Notes: generated by a model not told the origin, from the letters alone. 64,000 nt of DNA from Streptomyces venezuelae (GCF_008642295.1 NZ_CP029190.1:5129501-5193500), one strand, 5' to 3'. Numbered from the stretch's first letter, positions 17,197 through 26,161 are shown. A program made the numbers and translations.

Positions 17197-18330
17197 TTGT
17201 CCGTCCTGTTGCGAGGTCTTCCCCTTTCCCTTCGTACGCTCGCCGCCACCGCCGTGGCCACCGCTGCCGTGTTCGGCACGCTCGTCCAGCCCGCCGGGGC
17301 GGCCCACGCCGGAGGCGCTCATGCCGGGGGCGGACGCGGCGCCTGCTCTCCGTACCTCTCCGTCACCGGCTACTCCGACGCGCTCGACAAGACCACCGTC
17401 GACGGGCGGCCGGTGGGCGGGATTTCGGGTCTCGCGGTCCGGCGGGACGGCACCGTCGCCGCGGTCTCGGACCGCTCGGTGCTGTTCACGCTGAAGACCG
17501 GGCGCGGCGGCAGTCTCTCGGACGGGCCGCCCACCGCCACCGCGCAGCTGCCACTCGCCGACGGCGCCGGGAAGCCGGTGGATTCCGAGGGCATCGTGAT
17601 CGACCGCGACGGCTCGTACCTGGTCACCGACGAGTTCGCCCCCGCCGTCAACCGCTACAGCCGCACCGGGCGGCTGATCGGCACCCTGCCGGTGCCGGAC
17701 GCGTTCAGGCTCGCGGCGCAGGGCGGCCGGGCCACCGCCAACCAGACCTTCGAGTCGCTGACCCTGCTGCCCGGCGGCCGGACCCTGGTGGCGGGCGTCG
17801 AAGGCCCGCTCGCCGGGGACGGCAAGGACGCCGAGGGGCGCACCCTGCAGCGCATCCAGACCTGGGAGCGGAAGCCGAACGGGGAGTTCGTGCTCGGCCC
17901 GCAGTACGCCTACGCCGTCGACCCCGGGCACGGCCTGGTCGAGCTGGCGGCCACCCGGGACGGCCGGCTGATCGTCCTGGAGCGCGGCTTCACCCGCGAA
18001 TTCGCCATCACCGTACGGCTGTACGTGGCGGACCCGCTGCGCGCCACCGACACCCGGGGCATCGAGCAGCTCGCCGAGGGGCCGGGCCTGCGGACCGCCC
18101 GCAAGACCCTGATCGGCGACTTCGACACCTGCCCCACGCTGGGCGCGCCGTCCAGGCTGCCGCAGAACCATCCGCTGGTGGACAACATCGAGGCCATGGC
18201 CGTGACGGCGGAGGACGGCGGGCGCGGGCGGGTGCGGCTGCTGCTGGCCAGCGACGACAACGAGCTGCCGCAGCAGATCACCCGCCTCTACACGGCCGAG
18301 GTCCGGCTGCCGGCCCGCAGCCGGCACTGA
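17197..18330 (+). CDS. Secreted esterase-like/phytase-family protein
   Basis: This 377-residue exported protein has an N-terminal Sec signal (hydrophobic [16 protein letters not shown], cleavage near PAGAAHA). The mature part matches the 'esterase-like activity of phytase' family, a beta-propeller-like fold: [70 protein letters not shown] and NIEAMAVT are its characteristic blades with acidic metal-binding positions. Substrate and true activity are uncertain; phosphate-ester release outside the cell is a reasonable guess. The TTG start at 17197 has GGAAG at 17181-17185. It begins 18 bases after the AraC gene and may be co-transcribed with it. Confidence 0.8.
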   Translation: MSVLLRGLPLSLRTLAATAVATAAVFGTLVQPAGAAHAGGAHAGGGRGACSPYLSVTGYSDALDKTTVDGRPVGGISGLAVRRDGTVAAVSDRSVLFTLKTGRGGSLSDGPPTATAQLPLADGAGKPVDSEGIVIDRDGSYLVTDEFAPAVNRYSRTGRLIGTLPVPDAFRLAAQGGRATANQTFESLTLLPGGRTLVAGVEGPLAGDGKDAEGRTLQRIQTWERKPNGEFVLGPQYAYAVDPGHGLVELAATRDGRLIVLERGFTREFAITVRLYVADPLRATDTRGIEQLAEGPGLRTARKTLIGDFDTCPTLGAPSRLPQNHPLVDNIEAMAVTAEDGGRGRVRLLLASDDNELPQQITRLYTAEVRLPARSRH

Positions 18331-18355
18331 CGCAGCCTGTACTGACGGAGCCCGT

Positions 18356-19714
18356 TCACCGGTCCTTGCGGTGCTCCACGATGCCCCGGGCGACCCCCAG
18401 CTCCACCAGGTCCTGGGGGCGCAGCCGGAGCTGGTCGGCGGTGGCCGGGGCCTGGTCGGCGGGGCGCTTGAGGATGGCGGCGGCCAGCTCGGGGGCGATC
18501 ACCGAGAAGTAACTGTCGGGGGTGACCCAGGTGTTGCCGGGGGCGGCCAGGGCCAGCGCGCCGCCCGAGCCGCCCTCGCCGATCAGCAGGGTGGTGACCG
18601 GCACGGCCGCCGCGGCCAGTGCCGCGAAGGTGTCCGCGATGGCCGCGCCGGCCCCGGCGTGCTCGGCCGCCGCGTCGTTGGCGGCGCCCGGGGTGTCCAC
18701 CAGGGTGAGCACCGGGATGCCGAGCCGGTCCGCGAGCCGGATCAGCCGGGCGGCGGTCCGGTAGCCGGCCGGGCGGGTTGCGGTGCCGCACTGGGCCGCG
18801 TACCCGATGGCCCGGCCCTCGCGGAAGCCGAATCCGCACAGCATGCCGGGGTCGGTGCCGCCGGCCCGGTCCCCGGAGAGGGGCAGGCGCGTCTCGAAGT
18901 AGGCGTCCAGGTAGGCCCCGGCGCGCGGCCGGTCCGGGTGCCGGGCCCGGCGTACGGCCTCCCAGCCGGTCGCCGGTGCCGGTACGCCGTCCGGGGCGCC
19001 GAGGGCGGCCGGCGGCTCGGGGCGGTGCGAGCCGCCGCCGGTCAGCAGGCCCAGCCAGGTGCCCAGGGTGGTGCGGAGCTCCGCGGCCGGCACGACGGCG
19101 TCCACGTGCCCGGCGGCGTACTGGCCCTCGGCGGTGTACGCGGCCGGATCGGCATCGGCCGGTCGTACCCGGGACCCGGCGAAGCCCACCTGGGCACCGG
19201 GGAGCGCGAGCACCACGTCCGCGCCCGCGCCGAGGGTGGCCCAGCCGCCGCCGGTGGTCGGATCGCGCAGCACGGCGATCTGCGGCAGCCGGGCGGCGCG
19301 GGTGAGCACCGACTGGCGGGCCACCCGTTGCAGCTGGGTGAGCGCGAGCATGCCCTCCTGCATGCGGGAGCCGCCGGTGGCGATGAGGGAGACCAGGGGG
19401 AGGCGGTGGGCGCGGGCGTGTCCGTAGGCGGCCTCCAGGCGGTCGCCGGTACGCCGGCCCAGGGACCCGCCGAGGAAGCCGAACTCGAAGGAGATCAGGA
19501 CGGTTTCGCGACCGTCGATGCGGGCGGTGCCGACGACCGCGGACTCCTGCTCGCCGGTACGGGCGGTGGCGCGGGCCCGGGACTCGTCGTAGCCGGACCA
19601 GCCGAGGGGGCCGTCGGGGGCGGACCGGGCTTCGGGGACGGTGAGTTCGGCGAAGCTGCCGGGATCGGCGACGGAGGCGAGGGCCGCACGGGCGGACAGG
19701 CGGGTCACGGTCAC
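18356..19714 (-). CDS. Acyl-CoA carboxyltransferase, fused AccD/AccA type
   Basis: This 452-residue protein joins beta-like (about 60-230) and alpha-like (about 270-445) halves of acetyl-CoA carboxylase carboxyltransferase, which moves CO2 from carboxybiotin to acyl-CoA. The N-half has GGSRMQEG (114-121) and the C-half has GEGGSGG (379-385) followed by YFSVIAPELAAAIL, closely like bacterial AccA. The zinc-finger of AccD is absent, and at 452 residues it is shorter than the roughly 530-residue AccB/PccB proteins that serve Streptomyces primary metabolism. It may be an alternative carboxylase for an odd acyl-CoA. No biotin carrier or carboxylase gene is adjacent. It lies 9 bases downstream of the LysE stop in the direction of reading only if that gene is ignored: the LysE gene is upstream on the same strand, so they are likely one operon. 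Confidence 0.78.
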   Translation of the reverse strand: MTVTRLSARAALASVADPGSFAELTVPEARSAPDGPLGWSGYDESRARATARTGEQESAVVGTARIDGRETVLISFEFGFLGGSLGRRTGDRLEAAYGHARAHRLPLVSLIATGGSRMQEGMLALTQLQRVARQSVLTRAARLPQIAVLRDPTTGGGWATLGAGADVVLALPGAQVGFAGSRVRPADADPAAYTAEGQYAAGHVDAVVPAAELRTTLGTWLGLLTGGGSHRPEPPAALGAPDGVPAPATGWEAVRRARHPDRPRAGAYLDAYFETRLPLSGDRAGGTDPGMLCGFGFREGRAIGYAAQCGTATRPAGYRTAARLIRLADRLGIPVLTLVDTPGAANDAAAEHAGAGAAIADTFAALAAAAVPVTTLLIGEGGSGGALALAAPGNTWVTPDSYFSVIAPELAAAILKRPADQAPATADQLRLRPQDLVELGVARGIVEHRKDR

Positions 19715-19723
19715 GGGGCCACC

Positions 19724-20455
19724 CTAGGCGGACCAGGGGAGGGGCAGGGCCACTTTCAGGGCGTAGGCGGCGACCAGGCCGTAACCGAGACGGAAGCTCC
19801 AGTTCCGCACGGTGGGGGAGATCCGGGCCCCGGCGAAGGCGCCGACCGCGGCGAGGAACTGCTGCCAGGCGAGGGAGGCGAGCAGCACCCCGCCGACAAA
19901 GGCGGTGGCGGCTGCGCCGCTGCGGAGCTCGCTGCCCTGGGCGGTGGTGAGGGCGGCGAAGTAGAGCGCGGTGGTGGGATTCACGGCGGTGAGCGCGACA
20001 TACCGCCCAAACACCCGCCCGGCCCCGCGTGCCCCGCCGGCCCCGCCGGCCCGACCCTCCGGCCCGGGGCCCGCGGGTCGGGGCTTCGTCCCGGCCGTGA
20101 CGCGTGCCCCGGCGGCGCCGCCGGTCGCCGCGGGGCGGGCCTCTGGCCCGGCCGTGCGGGGGCGGGGCCAGAGGCCGTGGGTGGCTATGGTCAGGAGGAT
20201 GGTGGCGGCGGCCAGGCGGACCCAGGCCTCGACCGGGGCCACGTGCGAGGCCACCCACGGGCCCACCGCGACCGCCAGCGCCGCATAGCCGAAGTCCACC
20301 ACCGCGATGCCCGCCGCCCCCGCGACCGCCGCCCGGCGGGAGCGGATCGCCTCCTGGAGCAGCAGCACGCTCATCGCACCCATCGGCATCGCCACGCCCA
20401 GGCCCGCAGCCGCGCCCGCCAGCCCGGGGCTCATCCATACGCTCAGCTCGCTCAT
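19724..20455 (-). CDS. LysE-family amino-acid exporter
   Basis: This 243-residue membrane protein has six predicted helices. The N-terminal GLGVAMPMGAMSVLLLQEAIR matches the GPGP-type opening of LysE/RhtB exporters, and the FGRYVALTAVNPTTALYFAAL segment is the conserved second half (NP motif). A long Gly/Ala/Pro/Arg linker (about 95-145) between helices 3 and 4 is unusually extended for the family. It probably exports an amino acid or derivative. The ATG at 20455 opens the family-like part. It is divergent from the Lrp/AsnC gene with 70 bases between starts, the classic arrangement in which an Lrp-type regulator controls a LysE exporter. The carboxyltransferase gene follows after 9 bases. Confidence 0.85.
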   Translation of the reverse strand: MSELSVWMSPGLAGAAAGLGVAMPMGAMSVLLLQEAIRSRRAAVAGAAGIAVVDFGYAALAVAVGPWVASHVAPVEAWVRLAAATILLTIATHGLWPRPRTAGPEARPAATGGAAGARVTAGTKPRPAGPGPEGRAGGAGGARGAGRVFGRYVALTAVNPTTALYFAALTTAQGSELRSGAAATAFVGGVLLASLAWQQFLAAVGAFAGARISPTVRNWSFRLGYGLVAAYALKVALPLPWSA

Positions 20456-20525
20456 GCCGGGCAGCCTGCGCGGGCAGCGCACAAACACGCGGGTGAATAC
20501 CGGCCCCGGCTGCGACAATCGCGGC

Positions 20526-20966
20526 ATGGACCGCCTGGACAGGGAAATCCTCGGCATCCTCCAGCAGGATGCGCGGATCTCGTACCGCGACCTCGGTGTC
20601 CGCGTCGGGCTCAGCGCCAACGCCGCCGCCGACCGGGTGCGCCGGATGCGCCGGGACGGGGTGATCCGCGGGTTCACCGTCCTGGTCGACCCGGCCGCCG
20701 ACACCCGCGGCGGACTGGTGGTCTTCATCGACGTCACGCTGCGGCTCGACACCACCAACGACGCCTTCGAGCAGGCCATCACCCGGCTGCCCGGCATCAC
20801 CGAGGCGGTGCACGTCACCGGCGCGTACGACTACCTGGTCCGGGCCCGCGCCGCCGACCCCGCCGCCCTCGACGTGCTGCTGCGCCGCCTCAAGACCGAG
20901 GCCGGGGTCGCCCAGTCCAGCACCCGGATCGCCCTGCGGGCCGCCAACCGTCCGGACCGGATCTGA
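20526..20966 (+). CDS. Lrp/AsnC-family transcriptional regulator
   Basis: This 146-residue protein has the family architecture: an N-terminal winged HTH (MDRLDREILGILQQDARIS, YRDLGVRVGLSANAAADRVRRM; residues 1-60) and a C-terminal RAM ligand-binding domain (about 65-140, with GITEAVHVTGAYDYLVRARA). It likely senses an amino acid and regulates the divergent LysE-type exporter. The ATG at 20526 begins the HTH directly and no ribosome site is visible upstream, so the mRNA may be leaderless. It ends 2 bases before the stop codon of the convergent histidine kinase gene. Confidence 0.92.
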   Translation: MDRLDREILGILQQDARISYRDLGVRVGLSANAAADRVRRMRRDGVIRGFTVLVDPAADTRGGLVVFIDVTLRLDTTNDAFEQAITRLPGITEAVHVTGAYDYLVRARAADPAALDVLLRRLKTEAGVAQSSTRIALRAANRPDRI

Positions 20967-20968
20967 CC

Positions 20969-22600
20969 CTAGAGGGCGGACCGCCAGGTCAGCGTGGTGC
21001 CCCTGGTGCCCGACTCGGTCCGGCCGTCGTCCGCGACCGTCAGCCGGACGGCCGAGGGGTCCGCGTCCACCTCCACCTCCACCGAGCTGACCCCGGCCCG
21101 CCGGTGCGCCGCGGCCAGTGCGCTCCGCAGGGCCGCCAGCAGGTCCCCGGCCACCGGGTCCGTCACCAGCGTGTCCACCGCCCCCGCGAACCGCACCGAG
21201 GGCTGGAAGCCGAGCAGCGCCCCCGCCCCGCCGGTCTCCCGCAGGACCCGCCCCCGGAACGTGGCCGGCGCGTCGGCCGGCGGCTGCTGGAGCGCGAAGA
21301 TGGCGGTGCGCACGTCCTGGATGGTGGAGTCCAGCTCGTCCACCGCCCGGCCCAGCTCCTCGCCGACCGTGTCCCCGGCCGGAGCGGCCGAGGACCGCCG
21401 CCGGGTGCTCTCCAGCATCATCTCGGTCGCGAACAGCCGCTGGACCACCAGGTCGTGGAGGTCCCGGGCGATCCGGTCGCGGTCCTCGTAGACCGCCAGC
21501 TGCTCCCGGTCGTGCTGGGCGTCCGCCAGGACCAGCGCCAGCGCCGCCTGGGAGGCGAACTGCGAGGCCAGCAGCCGGTCCACCGCATCGTACGGGCGTC
21601 CCCCGCGCTCCCGCGGCAGCGCCAGCGTGCCGATCAGCTGTCCGCCGCTCTGCAGCGGCAGCATCATGCTGGGGCCGAATCGTTCCCGCACATGTGTGGT
21701 CATCCGCGGATCGGTCGCCGAGTCCTCGATGAAGACGGGTTCGCCGCCCAGCAGTTGTTCCAGCACCGCGCTCCCGGGGGCGATGGCGGTGCCGACCAGG
21801 TCCCCGGGGTCGCCATGGGTGGAGGCGGCCACGATTTCCATACCGCCCTCCGGGGTCGGCTGGAGCACCACCCCGGCCGCCGCATCGGCCAGCAGCCGGG
21901 CCCGTTCCGCCACGCACATCAGCGCATCCGCCGCCGGCCGTCCGGTCAGCAGGGCGGTGGTGATGGCCGCCGCGCCCTCGATCCAGTGCTCCCGGCGCCG
22001 GGCGGTGTCGTACAGCCGGGCGTTGCCGATCGCTATGCCGGCCTGGGAGGCGAGGACCCGCAGCAGTGCCAGGTCCTCGTCGGTGAACGGCCCGCCGCCC
22101 TGCTTGTCGGCCAGGTAGAGGTTGCCGAAGACATCGGTGTGGACCCGGATCGGCACTCCGACGAAGGATTCCATCGCGGGGTGGCCGGGCGGGAAGCCCA
22201 CCGAGCGCGGGTCCTCGCTGATCCGGTCCACCCGCAGCGGGCGCGGATCGGTGACCAGGGTGCCCGGCAGGCCGGAGCGGCCGTCCGGCAGGTGCGGGAT
22301 CCTCGCCCGCTCCTCCTCGGTCAGGCCGGCCGTGAACAGTGCGGTCAGCCCGCCGCGCTCGGGGTCCACCACCCCCAGCGCGGCGTACCGGGCCCCGCTC
22401 AGCTCGGCCGCGGAGTCCACGAGGTGCTGGAGGGTGGTGTGCAGTTCGCGTTCCGAACCGACACCGAGTACGGCCTCCAGCAGCACGGGCAGGCGGGGCG
22501 GCCCGGCGGGCCGCCCCGGTGCCGAGGCCTCGCCGGCCGGGCCACTCGTGCGGTTTCCGCCGTCGGCGGTGCCGGTGCCGCCTTCCTCCGGCATGGTCAT
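20969..22600 (-). CDS. GAF-domain sensor histidine kinase with degenerate ATPase domain
   Basis: This 543-residue protein has two GAF domains (about 40-190 and 205-360) and a HisKA_3 dimerisation helix with the phospho-acceptor His in RIARDLHD (H382), as in DosS/DevS oxygen and redox sensors. The catalytic domain is abnormal. The N-box Asn region reads RSALAAAHRRA, so the Mg-binding Asn is missing. After DDG (about 524-526) roughly 30 residues that normally hold the ATP lid and the G2 box (GGxGLxNL) are absent, and the protein closes with TTLTWRSAL. It is therefore predicted not to bind ATP normally. The stop of the Mbl gene lies 4 bases before its ATG, so the pair is an operon. The ATG at 22594 is an equal alternative start. 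Confidence 0.85.
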   Translation of the reverse strand: MTMPEEGGTGTADGGNRTSGPAGEASAPGRPAGPPRLPVLLEAVLGVGSERELHTTLQHLVDSAAELSGARYAALGVVDPERGGLTALFTAGLTEEERARIPHLPDGRSGLPGTLVTDPRPLRVDRISEDPRSVGFPPGHPAMESFVGVPIRVHTDVFGNLYLADKQGGGPFTDEDLALLRVLASQAGIAIGNARLYDTARRREHWIEGAAAITTALLTGRPAADALMCVAERARLLADAAAGVVLQPTPEGGMEIVAASTHGDPGDLVGTAIAPGSAVLEQLLGGEPVFIEDSATDPRMTTHVRERFGPSMMLPLQSGGQLIGTLALPRERGGRPYDAVDRLLASQFASQAALALVLADAQHDREQLAVYEDRDRIARDLHDLVVQRLFATEMMLESTRRRSSAAPAGDTVGEELGRAVDELDSTIQDVRTAIFALQQPPADAPATFRGRVLRETGGAGALLGFQPSVRFAGAVDTLVTDPVAGDLLAALRSALAAAHRRAGVSSVEVEVDADPSAVRLTVADDGRTESGTRGTTLTWRSAL

Positions 22601-22604
22601 CCGG

Positions 22605-23642
22605 TCATTCGGACAGCGGGTTGAGGACCATCGGGGCGATCTTTCCTTCCAGCATGGCGCCCAGACCCAGGACGGCACACACATCGGGCCGTTCCGCGAT
22701 GGCCACCGGCATCCCGGTCGCGTCGCGCAGCATCTGGTCCAGCCCCGGCAGCAGCGCGCTGCCGCCCACCATCATGATTCCCCGGTCCGTCAGGTCGGCG
22801 ACCAGGTCCGGCGGGCAGTCGCGCAGCACCTTGCCGATGCCGTCCAGGACCGCGGTCAGCGGGGTGTGGATGGCGTCCCGGACCGCCGCCGTGTCCACAT
22901 GCACCGAGCGGGCCAGGCCGGTGGCCACGTCCCGGCCGTGGATCAGGGTGGACGCGGGGCCCTCGTCGGTGATGCCGTTGCCGTGCAGGGCCAGTTGGAG
23001 CGGCCGTACGGCCTGGCTGGGCAGCATCAGCTCGTGGGCGTGCCGCAGGTGCTGGACCACCGCGTGGTCGATGGCCTCGCCGCCGACCGGTACCCGTTCC
23101 GCGGTCACGATGGAGCCGAGGGAGAGCACCGCCACCTGGGTGGCGGCGGCCCCGCACACCATGATCATCGTCGCGGTGGGCTGTTCCACGGGCAGGCCGC
23201 AGCCGACGGCCGCCGCGATCAGGGTGTCGACCAGTTCGACCCGGCGGGCGCCGAGTCCGACCAGGGTCTCCACCGCAGCCCGCTGGGCCAGCGGATCGGC
23301 GTCGTGCGGGGTGCAGGCGGCGGCGCGCAGCCGGGGCTTGCGGCGCAGGGCGCGCCGGAGCTTCTCGCCCAGCAGGTGGCGCAGCATCCGCTGGGCCATC
23401 TCGATGTCGACGACGGTGCCGCCCGAGACGGGGCGGACCACCCGGATGTAGTCGGGGGTGCGGCCGGTCATCCGCTCGGCGAAGGTGCCGACGGCGATGA
23501 GTGCGCCGGTACGTGTGTTGACCGCGGCGACGCTGGGCTCGTCGACGACCAGGCCGGCGCCCTTGACGTACACACGGGTGCGGGCTGCCCCCAGGTCGAC
23601 GCCGACGTGGCAGCGGCGCAGCTGCTCAAGACTGAAGGTCAC
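22605..23642 (-). CDS. mbl: MreB-like actin homologue (Mbl) with altered ATP site
   Basis: This 345-residue actin-fold protein resembles Streptomyces Mbl, a divergent MreB paralogue that contributes to spore-wall synthesis together with MreB. Phosphate-1 is GVDLGAARTRVY (14-25; MreB usually has DLGTANT). The phosphate-2 region reads VCGAAATQVAVLSLGSIV (162-179), where MreB has a DIGGGTT motif, so the Asp and the Gly-Gly-Gly-Thr turn are lost. The Glu that activates the nucleophilic water in MreB (IEEP) is replaced (VELVDTL). The adenosine-side GGSALLPGLD is kept. ATP hydrolysis is thus doubtful. The GTG at 23642 follows GGGAGG. The same frame stays open far upstream but is a shadow. It is followed by the GAF kinase gene. 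Confidence 0.87.
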   Translation of the reverse strand: MTFSLEQLRRCHVGVDLGAARTRVYVKGAGLVVDEPSVAAVNTRTGALIAVGTFAERMTGRTPDYIRVVRPVSGGTVVDIEMAQRMLRHLLGEKLRRALRRKPRLRAAACTPHDADPLAQRAAVETLVGLGARRVELVDTLIAAAVGCGLPVEQPTATMIMVCGAAATQVAVLSLGSIVTAERVPVGGEAIDHAVVQHLRHAHELMLPSQAVRPLQLALHGNGITDEGPASTLIHGRDVATGLARSVHVDTAAVRDAIHTPLTAVLDGIGKVLRDCPPDLVADLTDRGIMMVGGSALLPGLDQMLRDATGMPVAIAERPDVCAVLGLGAMLEGKIAPMVLNPLSE

Positions 23643-23843
23643 GGCAGATCCTCCCGAGTGCGCTGACGCAAGAAGGCCGGCGGACTGCCGGTCACATCTG
23701 TCATCTTTCACGGCAAAGCGGGCGGACTGCCTGTTGGGTTGCTCCGGTCGGGGTGCTGCACAGGGGTGGATTTCTGTACCGACAGGCAGCAGCATGCCCC
23801 CACCAACCGTGCTACTCGCGCGTAACAAGGTAAGGGGGACCCG
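23643..23843. promoter_or_regulatory. Divergent promoter region of mbl and lipase genes
   Basis: This 201-base gap separates two divergent genes. It is less GC-rich than its surroundings near 23690-23830. An AAGGGGG ribosome site (about 23830) serves the lipase. I could not identify a confident -35/-10 pair in either direction. Confidence 0.45.
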
Positions 23844-24530
23844 ATGCTGACGGCCCGCCAGAAGATTGCGGCACTCCTGACACTCTGCCTTGCACTCTGC
23901 CTGGCCCTGCTCGCGCCGCTGCCCGCCCGGGCCGCCGCCCGCAATCCGGTGGTCTTCGTGCACGGTTACAACGCGGACCCCGGCGTCTGGGGCGCGCTCC
24001 GAGCGGACCTGCGCGCCGCCGGCTACACCGACGCGGAGCTGTTCTCCTGGGGCTACGACACCCACCAGTCGGTCAACGAGGTGCTCTCCGGCCGGTTCGC
24101 CTCGTACGTCGAGGAGGTGCGCCGGCAGACCGGCGCGGCCAAGGTCGACGTGGTCGCCCACTCCTTCGGGTCGCTGGTCAGCCGCTGGTACGTGAAGTTC
24201 GGCGGCGGCACCGCGACCGTCGGCCACTGGGTCTCGCTGGCCGGCCCCAACCACGGCACCTCGACCGCCTGGGCCTGCGCCCTGTGGGACCAGGCCTGCC
24301 GGGACATGACCCCGAACTCGTACGTCCAGAAGAACCTCGCCGCCGGGGACGAGACCCCGGGCGCGGTGAAGTACGCGACCTTCTGGTCGAACTGCGACGA
24401 GGTCGTCAATCCGGACGGCAGCGTCCCGCTGACCGGCGCCCAGAACACGGGCGTCGGCTGCCTGGCCCACAACGACCTGCTCGGGGACGACCCGACCTCG
24501 GCCGGGGTCCGCGCCTTCCTCGCCTCCTAG
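23844..24530 (+). CDS. Secreted lipase/esterase (lipase class 2-like)
   Basis: This 228-residue alpha/beta hydrolase carries a Sec signal ([20 protein letters not shown], cleavage after ARA near residue 30). [12 protein letters not shown] supplies the oxyanion HG motif, AHSFG holds nucleophile S107, and the probable acid and base are the Asp in [11 protein letters not shown] and the His in CLAHNDLL. Four or more cysteines in the mature protein suggest disulfides. It matches Streptomyces exported triacylglycerol lipases of the EstA/LipB type. It is well supplied with an AAGGGGG ribosome site and a standard ATG. Its last four bases overlap the stop codon of a convergent hypothetical gene. Confidence 0.87.
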   Translation: MLTARQKIAALLTLCLALCLALLAPLPARAAARNPVVFVHGYNADPGVWGALRADLRAAGYTDAELFSWGYDTHQSVNEVLSGRFASYVEEVRRQTGAAKVDVVAHSFGSLVSRWYVKFGGGTATVGHWVSLAGPNHGTSTAWACALWDQACRDMTPNSYVQKNLAAGDETPGAVKYATFWSNCDEVVNPDGSVPLTGAQNTGVGCLAHNDLLGDDPTSAGVRAFLAS

Positions 24531-25147
24531 GCGGTGTCGGGGCCGGGTGCCGCGGCGCTGGGCCCCGGGGGGTGTCCGACCGAGACCCGCTGGAGGAGGC
24601 CGTGGGTGAACTCGGCCACGCAGGGCTGCCCGGCCGCGGTGAAGGACAGCCGCCAGCGGGTCGGCGCGGTCCCCTCCATGGGGCGGACCGGAGCGAAGGC
24701 CCGCGCCACCTCGTCCACCGTCGCCGACCACGGCCGCAGGTCCTCCGGGCCCTGCAGGACGGGCCCCGGCGCACCCGGGGCCCGTACCAGCCACTCGTTC
24801 CACACCGCCCCGTCCGGCCCGGCCAGCACCTCGAACCGCAGGTCGGGCCAGAGCGGCACCGGCCAGAGCAGCGCCTCGCACTCCAGGTCCCCGACGGTGC
24901 GGGCGGATACCGACTCGGGCGGGCCGAGGACCGAGCGGTAGCGGGCCAGGGCACCGCGCGAGCGCGGTTGGGGGCCCCTCCCGGACGAAGTCTGGGGGAG
25001 GACCATGGCCTGCCAGTGTTTGTTGGCCGCGCGCTGCTCGGCGAGGGTGGCGCCGAGCCGGAGCCGGGCCTCCTCGGCGAGGTCCGGCTGGAAGTCGGCC
25101 ATCCGGCGCAGGAGGACCAGCTGAAAGGCGGTGGCGTCGAATCTCAC
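24527..25147 (-). CDS. Hypothetical protein with in-frame palindromic repeat
   Basis: This 206-residue cytosolic protein is not one I recognise. It has a helical N-terminus ([25 protein letters not shown]), a central strand-rich part ([30 protein letters not shown]) and a C-terminal [19 protein letters not shown] segment. Codon bias and conserved-looking hydrophobic spacing support it as a real gene. The GTG at 25147 has an AAGGAT ribosome site. Residues around [13 protein letters not shown] (about 49-61) are encoded by a dispersed palindromic element at 24977-25001, which seems to have been inserted in frame. It converges with the lipase gene, overlapping by four bases. Confidence 0.65.
   Translation of the reverse strand: MRFDATAFQLVLLRRMADFQPDLAEEARLRLGATLAEQRAANKHWQAMVLPQTSSGRGPQPRSRGALARYRSVLGPPESVSARTVGDLECEALLWPVPLWPDLRFEVLAGPDGAVWNEWLVRAPGAPGPVLQGPEDLRPWSATVDEVARAFAPVRPMEGTAPTRWRLSFTAAGQPCVAEFTHGLLQRVSVGHPPGPSAAAPGPDTA
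24977..25001. repeat. Streptomyces dispersed palindrome, decayed copy
   Basis: CCTCCC-GGAC-GAA-GTCT-GGGGGAGG resembles the perfect palindrome CCTCCCCCAGAC/GTCTGGGGGAGG around GAA that I recall as common in Streptomyces genomes, with the left arm shortened. It lies inside a coding sequence. Confidence 0.6.
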
Positions 25148-25208
25148 ACAGGATCCTTACGTTCTCGGGATACGGATGTTGCGGTAGACGGCATAGCCTG
25201 CGGGCGCC

Positions 25209-26138
25209 ATGGACTACTGCCACGCCTGTCGCAGGTACCTCAACGGCGCACTCGCGTGCGCCGGATGCGGGACGCCGGCCGAATACCTGACCGCCGCGCC
25301 GTCAGCCGCCGCGCCCGGGGCCACGCCCGTGCCCATGCCCGCGCCGGTGGACCCGTATGCGGCAGGCCCGGGAGCGAGTCCGTACGCCTCCTCCAACGCT
25401 CCGTACGCCACCAACGCTCCGTACGCCGCCGATGCCCCGTACGCCGGGTACGCGCCGGACGTGCCGGCCGCCCCGCAGGCGCCCGGCGGCACCCCGCCGG
25501 ATGCGGACGAGCCGCCGCCCGGCGAGCTCGCGATCGTGCTCGGCGGGCCCTACCAGGGCAACGGGCGGGCCCGCGGCCAGGCACGCCGCCGGGCCCTGCA
25601 CCGCCGTCGCCGCCGGACCCTGCTCACCATCGCGCTGGGCATGGCGATCGCCGCGGGCGGCTCGCTGGCGCTGGCCCGGCTCACGGCTGACGGCGAGCAC
25701 CGGGACCGGGCCTCCACGGTGCTCCTGCAGGACGACATGGAGCAGCCGGACCAGCCGGCGCCGCAGGGCTCGGTGGCGGCGCCGACCGTGGCGCCCTCGC
25801 TGGGGAAGGCCCCGAAGGCCTCGGCCAAGCCCGGCAAGTCCGCTGCGGTGTCCCCGACGGCGGAGGCCGAGGGCGAACCGGGCCCGACGCGTGCGGCCCA
25901 GTCCGGGGTGCCGGGGCCGGAGCTGCCGGAGCCGTCCGACGAGGCGAGCGAATCGGGGACGGCCGAGCCGACCGGGTCGCAGAGCACGGGGGCTTCGCCG
26001 AGCGGCTCCGGCAAGCCGGGCAAGCCCAAACCGGGCGGCAGCAAGACGCACACGCCCAAGCCGCCGGCCCCGCCGGAACCCGAGCCGGAGCCCGAGCCCG
26101 CGCCGGAGGAGACGTGCTTCCTCTTCTTCTGCTGGTAA
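25209..26138 (+). CDS. SCO2400-like zinc-ribbon, single-pass membrane protein
   Basis: This 309-residue protein starts with a compact zinc ribbon (MDYCHACRRYLNGALACAGCG, two CxxC pairs within 21 residues; written here only as the pairs C4/C7 and C17/C20). Then comes a Pro/Ala/Tyr region with four NAPYA-type repeats (about 55-80), a basic patch RRRALHRRRRR, one membrane helix (LLTIALGMAIAAGGSLALA, about 140-158), and a Pro/Glu/Ser/Gly-rich extracytoplasmic tail ending CFLFFCW. I recall this layout as the SCO2400 family, of unknown function. It is probably a cytoplasm-sensing, wall-spanning protein. The ATG at 25209 begins the zinc ribbon. It is monocistronic and convergent with a MarR gene. 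Confidence 0.72.
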   Translation: MDYCHACRRYLNGALACAGCGTPAEYLTAAPSAAAPGATPVPMPAPVDPYAAGPGASPYASSNAPYATNAPYAADAPYAGYAPDVPAAPQAPGGTPPDADEPPPGELAIVLGGPYQGNGRARGQARRRALHRRRRRTLLTIALGMAIAAGGSLALARLTADGEHRDRASTVLLQDDMEQPDQPAPQGSVAAPTVAPSLGKAPKASAKPGKSAAVSPTAEAEGEPGPTRAAQSGVPGPELPEPSDEASESGTAEPTGSQSTGASPSGSGKPGKPKPGGSKTHTPKPPAPPEPEPEPEPAPEETCFLFFCW

Positions 26139-26161
26139 CCCAGGAGGGGTGAGCCCCGGGC

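Noticed and set aside
18371..22624. Plus-strand open frame of 1417 residues across four genes
   Set aside because: It spans opposite-strand genes with clear domains and reads as repetitive Gly/Arg/Pro/His strings; no start signal or motif supports it.
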